Source of the DNA: Priapulus caudatus
Taxonomy: Eukaryota; Priapulida; Priapulimorpha; Priapulimorphida; Priapulidae
Assembly: GCF_000485595.1 (NCBI RefSeq)
Contig: NW_014577223.1
Location: 114,583 to 151,373 of the forward strand
DNA length: 36,791 nucleotides
Direction: 5' to 3'
In this document: piece after piece, positions 32,401-36,791 of the stretch
Position numbering within the stretch: the stretch's first letter is position 1
Layout of the letters: every line of letters starts with the position of its first letter
Notes under the pieces: generated by a model
Told to the model about the DNA's origin: nothing
What the model saw: only the letters and a program-made list of their open reading frames with translations
The model's database searches: none
Program-made: the position numbers and the translations under genes

Positions 32401-33986
32401 TTACCAGCTGCGAAATGAGAAGAGCGTAATTCATAATAAGCGTACGGATTCCCAGAAAGTCGACATTTTTCAGGTCTGTGCAATAATCTATTTCTCAATT
32501 GGATCACGTAGATTGTGCACACAAGCAATCCTTGACAAAAGTGGGTTAGTGCGTTTGCACTCCTTCTTATCGATGACAGCAGCTTCATTGTACCCACTAT
32601 ATATGTGTCTGTTTTATGACTAACATCTTATCCGGTAATGAACGTAGACTGGTCGAAATTCTTAGACACGCGTTTCAGTTTTATGTGTCCTGCTTTGATC
32701 TACGACGCCGAGGGCATGATTTATCCACCCTTACACATCTCACACGCAACCGGTAGTAAATATAAACTCAACGTGCCAGGAAAGTTAATTATGAAATCAT
32801 CGATGGCCTTGACAGATTTCGGCAAGTGGCTCTCGCTAGCCTATTTCCGGAATGGATGGTTAGATGTGCTCCACACTAAATATGCCGCCTATATGCGCCA
32901 ATAGGTATCATGTGCAGCAGGGAAAACTACTAGGCAGATATATGCTTAGGGGAAACTTGTTAGTGCAATTATCACTCTTTCTACGTCTTCGCTAATCCGC
33001 TGCTTATATCGTGCAACTCAGTCAGCTCTCAGACAAGGCACACAGGATTGAAACAGAGGTGTTTTTATAGTGTGGATGCTGCGCGCTGTACAGTCGGTCG
33101 GGTCCTATCGGGGCTGTGTCATGACTGCCGGGGTGTACTGCCAACGAGAGCCAAATTGCATAGCAACCTTCTTGTGCAGAGGTGAGCGATGAGGTTCGGC
33201 TAAGCCTCAGAATCATGCGCAACCTGTCAGCCACAGAGCCTAGGGGAGGTGGCGGTCAGAATGCATTGTTGCTAGGTGCCGAGACATTGATTCGCCAAGC
33301 ATGCGTGTTGCGTGCGGTGGGGGGAGGGGCATCAATATGGCAATGCAGCCACTGATCAAAGTGCTGTTCTCCCTTCCTTCTACACCCTCCCCCCCTTGTC
33401 ACACCACCACACCTGTCTGCCTGTCTGCACCAAGTGAGGATAGATTTCACTAGTGTCTACTATTACTGATGAAGATTTTATCAGCATCGGTGAGGGAATT
33501 CCGTTCGGCGAAGGAAAATGAGTCTGCGTACTACGGACTAATGCCTTTAGGGAAAGTCGATACGGCAAAACTTATAAACGTGCCGATGAGAATAAACTGC
33601 GAAATTGATTAATTTATTGAGACATAAGAAGAAATAGACTACGAGTCGACCATGCAAATGAAACTATGGGGAAACCCAGAGCAGTGAGAGAAGATAGAGG
33701 AGGCATATGACAATATGGTCAAGAACCAGTACGGGTGACTATTTGGGCTGTCATCGCATTTGTATAAAAATTATTTAGCGTGATTCGATCACTGGGCCGT
33801 TAACCAATCAACTAATATTTATGTATCATCAGTGATTTATTCAGATTTTTCATAATCAAACTCGACTTATTTCTGTGTGCTTATTGGAAAATCTACCCGT
33901 TTCTTTGTGCAGTAGATCTGCCACTTCTTCTCGGGCGACAAGTTGAACATCGCTTCCCGGTGCTGTGCCGTCAGATCCAGCTCATC
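18686..33986 (-). CDS. DAAM: Formin DAAM, dishevelled-associated activator of morphogenesis (22 exons visible, 5' incomplete)
   Basis: Minus-strand exons: 33986–33897, 31803–31735, 31478–31378, 30859–30736, 30476–30279, 29901–29791, 29604–29501, 29257–29073, 28559–28427, 28241–28115, 25470–25348, 23826–23667, 23520–23426, 23146–23045, 22591–22505, 22078–21893, 21441–21246, 20961–20747, 20465–20404, 20009–19817, 19347–19177, 18964–18686. All are GT–AG and in phase, giving 1036 aa; human DAAM1 is 1078 aa. The protein nucleates and elongates actin filaments under Rho and Dishevelled control in Wnt/planar-polarity signalling. Visible order: GBD/FH3 (1 to about 370), coiled coil (about 370–455), FH1 (456–508), FH2 (about 510–900), DAD (about 980–1010). 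The DAD sequence [16 protein letters not shown] identifies DAAM rather than Diaphanous. The first coding exon, before DELDLT, is not found. One or two splice choices could differ by a few residues. Confidence 0.97.
19613..19738. repeat. Two tandem copies of a ~64-bp AT-rich unit
   Basis: The block from ctgctatcatgtggcaattt through aaaacatccattgtg (about 19617–19673) is repeated at about 19681–19737 with a period of about 64 bp and small differences in the A-rich tract. It lies in the DAAM intron between exons 20009–19817 and 19347–19177. Confidence 0.65.
19817..23520 (-). CDS. DAAM: DAAM FH2 actin-nucleation domain exons
   Basis: Exons 23520–23426 through 20009–19817 encode FH2, the dimeric ring that nucleates actin and tracks barbed ends. 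Landmarks are [11 protein letters not shown] and [13 protein letters not shown] (lasso/linker side), [67 protein letters not shown] with [14 protein letters not shown] and [12 protein letters not shown] (the signature GN-MN block), and [14 protein letters not shown]. All strongly conserved blocks are present, so activity is expected. Exon 22591–22505 sits in the flexible linker and may be optional. Confidence 0.94.
20218..20391. mobile_element. 170-bp MITE with TA target duplication and CTGTATACGC ends
   Basis: Element 20220–20389 starts CTGTATACGC and ends GCGTATACAG, bounded by TA on both sides (20218–20219, 20390–20391); the inverted similarity continues loosely inwards as atattt/aaatat. 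Interior blocks are cgcgattcccgaa and gttcgcgaaattcacgaaaa. TA flanks and CTGT/ACAG ends suggest a Tc1/mariner-type non-autonomous element. It ends 14 bases from DAAM exon 20465–20404, within the first bases of the following intron. Confidence 0.6.
22505..22591 (-). CDS. DAAM: DAAM candidate cassette exon in the FH2 linker (87 nt, phase 0–0)
   Basis: The exon lies between a tttag acceptor and a gtatgc donor and encodes 29 residues, including [16 protein letters not shown]. It starts and ends in phase 0, so skipping keeps the frame (…SAYQK joined to HEDSNEDL…). From memory, human DAAM1 has an alternatively used short segment, DFFVNSNSK, at this point, and the skipped form here gives the better length match. 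I infer that this exon is alternatively spliced; the sequence alone cannot show usage. Confidence 0.65.
22619..22663. repeat. Short inverted repeat in DAAM intron
   Basis: The sequence tggagggaa…aaaag is followed, after about 10 bases, by its imperfect inverse, ctttttt…ccctcca. It is a small hairpin with no clear flanking duplication. Confidence 0.4.
23667..23826 (-). CDS. DAAM: DAAM FH1 exon (profilin-binding polyproline)
   Basis: One 160-nt exon encodes the whole recognisable FH1: about three proline tracts (six, four and five prolines) separated by Gly/Ala/Ser-rich linkers, such as [12 protein letters not shown]. These recruit profilin–actin for filament elongation by FH2. The FH1 is much shorter than the one I recall for vertebrate DAAM1. 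It starts in phase after the coiled-coil exon (…MGDLRAG) and ends one base into a Gly codon completed by the next exon. Confidence 0.9.
23827..25347. other. DAAM intron between coiled-coil and FH1 exons
   Basis: This is AT-rich intronic sequence. Apart from the 40-bp palindrome at 24725–24764, no exon, repeat family or RNA was recognised. Confidence 0.5.
24717..24772. mobile_element. 40-bp perfect palindromic mini-element with 8-bp target duplication
   Basis: Positions 24725–24764 form a perfect palindrome with ends CAGGAGTAGATAATA and its inverse and an EcoRI-like ggaattcc centre. Exact 8-bp direct repeats atacatat flank it directly at 24717–24724 and 24765–24772. It lies in a DAAM intron. 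The terminus matches the mini-elements at 10967–11004 (CAGGAGT) and 633–714 (CAAGAGTAGATAATA). An 8-bp duplication is typical of hAT transposition. Confidence 0.7.
25348..28241 (-). CDS. DAAM: DAAM coiled-coil exons (28241–28115 and 25470–25348)
   Basis: Two exons separated by a 2.6-kb intron encode a charged heptad-like helix. It runs from [19 protein letters not shown] through [16 protein letters not shown] to [18 protein letters not shown] and [20 protein letters not shown]. It links FH3 to FH1 and probably supports dimerisation. The junction residues align continuously with human DAAM1 (KKERECDAK…TLNKMKEKLEKE), so no exon seems to be missing between them. Confidence 0.9.
25471..27600. other. 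Large DAAM intron, non-repetitive part
   Basis: No exon, RNA gene or clear mobile element was recognised in this part of the coiled-coil intron. Short open frames on either strand lack protein character. Confidence 0.5.
27640..28090. repeat. Degenerate minisatellite, ~25–31-bp unit
   Basis: About ten or more diverged units are anchored on caccatggtgcataaa and cacatattc; the two clearest adjacent units (27790–27851) are nearly identical, about 31 bp each. Further units drift to ccgtggcac, catgaaac and similar. The array ends about 25 bases from the donor of DAAM exon 28241–28115. Confidence 0.7.
28427..33986 (-). CDS. DAAM: DAAM GBD/FH3 (armadillo-type) exons 1–9 of those visible
   Basis: These nine exons encode the Rho-binding and autoinhibitory N-terminal half. 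Landmarks in order are [14 protein letters not shown] and EKKWQIYC (33986–33897), [45 protein letters not shown] with [10 protein letters not shown], then [20 protein letters not shown] and [11 protein letters not shown] (30476–30279), [44 protein letters not shown] with [14 protein letters not shown], and [16 protein letters not shown]. This region binds the DAD in cis to keep the formin closed until Rho and Dishevelled engage it. Confidence 0.93.
29315..29410. repeat. (CA)n-rich microsatellite
   Basis: This is a mixed cacacg/caca/ccca run ending in a pure (CA) stretch at about 29383–29410, in a DAAM intron. Confidence 0.85.
30569..30661. repeat. (TG)n / (TGCA)n microsatellite
   Basis: The run gtgtgtgcgtgcgtgagtg… continues as gcatgcatgcatgcgcatgtgtgtg, in a DAAM intron. 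The ATGC part is self-complementary. Confidence 0.75.
31804..33896. other. Large DAAM intron near the 5' end
   Basis: Nothing was firmly recognised here. An 88-codon plus-strand open frame at 32638–32904 is unlike any family I know and has no flanking signals that would make it an exon. A C-rich stretch (about 33375–33400) is a simple low-complexity run. Confidence 0.4.
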
Positions 33987-35215
33987 CTGTTATTAGAAAG
34001 AGAAGGGATACTTTGTGAGATGTCAAGTGTCAATGACTGGGTAGCCACCTACAGCCACAGTTAATAGGCACCTAAACGCACACATGCATGCAGTAACTAC
34101 CACGAGCCTGCCCACGATACGAACAAGAGCAGTTAAACCGCTTACCATTTCGTTGTATAGTTTACATATTATACTCTACAGGTGTATGAACGTATGCAGG
34201 TCCCATATAGTTTATGTGCTCTTGATACACAACACACAACACACAACACAGCACAAGCACACAATGGCAAGACTCGCCCCGATAACTTTCTAACTCTGCC
34301 TACTATTTCTCTGGTAATTGTAGCTCTCAGCTAAACTCATCTCTAACAATGAACAACAAAAATACATCAATCCCCCACACCCAACACACCCAGACACTGC
34401 CAGCAGTTAAACACAACTAGGTCACAATATCATCCATCGCCTATTTTACTAGGATAGTGGCTTGGGAATATCCCACGGCACTCACACGGCCACAGGAACT
34501 CCACACACACAGCCACGACTAATTCACCCGGAATTAAATTCGGCGACACCTAAAAGTGCCGTTAAAGCAGCGTATATATGTAGCTCTAGCGAGAACTGCT
34601 ATCTGACGAAACTGGCAATAAAAGTATAGTTTAGATCTCTCATCGCGTTGCAATTGCTTGATACGGCTACACGGCCGGGACGCGGACGCCGCTGTACAAA
34701 ATCAATGTTCATCTGCAAAATTTGTTTCAGTTCAGTGAGAGATTTGGGCTTCAGGTATTGATTCAGAATTTTGTCGCCATACATCCGTGCCCATCAACAC
34801 TTAGACTTCACCCAGACCTATAGTCCACGGCACAGCCTTCATCTTCTGCGCAGCAGACGATAAAAATAACCAGACAAAACACTTCAGCCACATGCCGCTG
34901 AGTTTTTACCCCAGGCACACATAGCAGTATTCTGCATGAAAGCTTCCTGATCTATCTACTCTGGAAGATCACTCGCCAATGCCCCTGCATTCACGAGGCG
35001 CGGTTAAATTGCAGTTGTGGTTTTTTTTTTTTCTAGCTTCAACATATTTATTACAACATGAGATCCGAAAAAATATGTGTACGTTTGCTATAAGTCGTAC
35101 GTGCTAAGTCTCAGTCTTGGAATGCAGTAAATGTTCCCGGGGTTAAAAAATATTGCATGAACCAGAAAACATCCGCTATATTTTATTGGCTATCGTAAGT
35201 GTTTAGACGGATTTT
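33987..35215. other. Unassigned region upstream of visible DAAM exons
   Basis: The expected DAAM first coding exon (before DELDLT) was looked for on the minus strand and not found with confidence. A 30-nt stretch at 34146–34175 has splice-like borders and would join in frame, but is weak. A 61-codon minus-strand frame at 34599–34784 is unrecognised. Short acacaac repeats occur near 34228–34262. Confidence 0.35.
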
Positions 35216-35231
35216 TTGTGCACTATACACA

Positions 35232-35399
35232 TTTCGATGAACATCAATCGGTTAGAAACTCTACGCGAATACGTATTACGACGTGTTACCTACGATCAAT
35301 TATTTATCCTGTCATCACAACGATATGGTATAATGACACCTTATATAAAAGACTATAGACCAGCATACATATTTACCCATCATTATACAGGTGGAATAC
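35232..35399 (+). CDS. Hypothetical first exon of an unrecognised plus-strand gene
   Basis: An open frame begins at ATG 35238 (…MNINRLETLREYVLRR, then QRYGIMTPYIKDYRPAYIF). It runs about 54 codons to a perfect splice donor, GTAAGT at 35400–35405, after which the sequence passes into the ATCC satellite. A CCAAT-type motif in inverse (attgg, about 35185) precedes it. I do not recognise the protein. The frame only extends further because the satellite has no stop codons. It is either the first exon of a gene that continues past the satellite, or chance. Confidence 0.22.
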
Positions 35400-35479
35400 G
35401 TAAGTGCACATACTCTCACCCACCAATCCATTCACAGAGTAAACTACCCACCCACCACCAACCCACCGACCCATCTATC

Positions 35480-36791
35480 CATAAGCCCCAATCCATCCAT
35501 CCATCCATCCATCCATCCATCCATCCATCCATCCATCCATCCATCCCTGCATCCATCGCATGGCCATCCATCATCATACATCCATCCATCTCCATCATTC
35601 CATCATGCCATTCATCCATCACCCAGCCATTCCATCATCCATTCCATGCCTCCCACCCATGCCATCCATCCGATCCATGCCATGCTCCATCATGCCATCC
35701 CTCCATCCATCCTCATCCATCATCCATCCATGCCATCATCCATGAGCCACGCAATCCATCCATTCGCATTCATGCCCATCCTCCATCGAACCATCCACCA
35801 TATTCATTCATCATCCATGACCATCCATCATGCCATCCAGGTCCATCATCGCGGCCATCCATCATGCCAGTGCATGTCCATTCCAGACCAGTCAGTCCAG
35901 TCGCATTCCATCCAGTGACCGAATGCGCGATCCATGGCGCATCCAGGCCATCTCATCCATCCGATGCCAGTGGGACCATCCATTCCATCATCCAATCCAT
36001 CCCTTAGCCATCCATTCCATGCCATCCATACCATCCATCCATCCATCATCCATGCCATTCCATCCATTCCATCATCCATCCATCCATCATTCGCAGTGCC
36101 ATCCATTCCATGCCATGTCATTCCATACCATCCATCCATCCATCCATCCATTCCATCCATCCAGCCGTCCATACGCATCCATCCGATCCATGCCAGGCCT
36201 CCATTCCATCACGCATACCATCCATCCATCCCTGACCCATCCATCCATCCATCCATCATCCCATTCCATTCCATCCATCCCATCCATGGCCATCATACCA
36301 TCATGCCATCCATCCATCCAGCGCATTCATCCCATCCATCCACCCAGGCAGCCATCCATGGCCATGTCTATCCCGAGTCCATTCACCCACAACGAAGACC
36401 ACCCCGCCATGCCCATGCCCATCCATCCATCTAGCCATCCATCCATGCCATCCATTCCATCCATGCCATCCATCCATAGCCATCCATCCATCCATGCCAT
36501 GCCGCCATCCATCATTGCCATCCATCCATAGCATCCTCCATCATCCATCATCCATTCACCGCACCAACTCCACCGCACACCATCCACCGCACCATCCTTG
36601 CCATAGCCATCATCCATCCATCCATCCATCCATCCTGGATTCCGATGTGGTGGCTTCCATCCGCAGCACCAAGTCTCATTTCCATCATGCGTCCATCCAT
36701 CCATGCCATGCCTATACCAGCATCCCGCACCGCCATCCCATACCATTCCATGTCCCGGGCCATCTACCCGGCATGGCCTACCCATCCATCT
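35480..36791. repeat. Long (ATCC)n-derived satellite running off the window
   Basis: A pure run of about 14 ATCC units at about 35491–35546 grades into more than 1.2 kb of interrupted copies: ccatccatcc mixed with 5–6-base variants such as ccatt, ccatgc and catgcc. The plus strand is very poor in G. Because the unit has no stop in any frame, long spurious reading frames of Ile-His-Pro-Ser (plus) and Met-Asp-Gly-Trp (minus) repeats result; none is a gene. Confidence 0.92.

Noticed and set aside
32638-32904. 88-codon plus-strand frame in a DAAM intron
   Set aside because: No family resemblance, no splice or promoter context, and a length that chance allows. It remains possible but unsupported.
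18686-33986. Assignment to Diaphanous (DIAPH) rather than DAAM
   Set aside because: DAD sequence [16 protein letters not shown], the FH3 blocks DELDLT…EKKWQIYC and [18 protein letters not shown], and the FH2 start [10 protein letters not shown] all match DAAM.
35216-36785. Long open frames rich in Ile-His-Pro-Ser (plus) and Met-Asp-Gly-Trp (minus)
   Set aside because: They are translations of the ATCC satellite, which has no stop codon in any frame; overlapping frames on both strands show the same repeat.

Overview
This is a piece of nuclear genome from an animal, probably an invertebrate. The evidence is three split genes with GT–AG introns, three recognisable metazoan proteins, a CR1-like LINE relic, many hAT-like and foldback insertions, and TTAGGG-type repeats. 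A sponge or other non-bilaterian is plausible, but the sequence does not fix the phylum. All exon joins were worked out by hand from reading frame, splice sites and remembered family sequence; no alignment was run.

Layout. 1–3700 is repeat-rich and has no convincing gene: palindromic insertions, two long inverted-repeat elements with telomere-like cores, a smaller element nested in one of them, a two-copy 431-bp tandem repeat and a tRNA-like (SINE-type) segment. 3752–8209 (+) is a complete DNA polymerase kappa gene (POLK) with six coding exons and about 825 aa. 9059–15999 (+) is a complete RRP36 gene (SSU processome / early pre-rRNA cleavage factor) with seven coding exons and 245 aa. Its introns carry at least six insertions, including two copies of one MITE bracketing exon 3, a palindromic mini-element, a telomere-core element and an internally deleted LINE. 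16000–18685 is intergenic, tail-to-tail. 18686–33986 (−) is the formin DAAM: 22 coding exons are visible and code for 1036 aa. They hold GBD/FH3, coiled coil, a short FH1, a full FH2 and a DAD. Only the extreme N-terminus (about 60 aa in human DAAM1) is missing, and it probably lies beyond the window. 33987–35480 holds no secure gene. From about 35480 to the window end is a long, degraded (ATCC)n satellite.

The three genes are not a functional unit: POLK bypasses DNA lesions, RRP36 acts in nucleolar 18S rRNA maturation, and DAAM nucleates actin downstream of Wnt/PCP–Dishevelled–Rho signalling. The most distinctive content is mobile. There is a set of very short, almost pure palindromes (33–82 bp), four flanked by exact 5–8-bp direct repeats and one by an imperfect repeat. 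There is an element family with a telomere-repeat core, one copy of which has a 9-bp target duplication. There is also a nested insertion whose empty site can be read from a second copy in the window. In DAAM, an 87-nt phase-0 exon sits in the FH2 linker and looks like an optional cassette.
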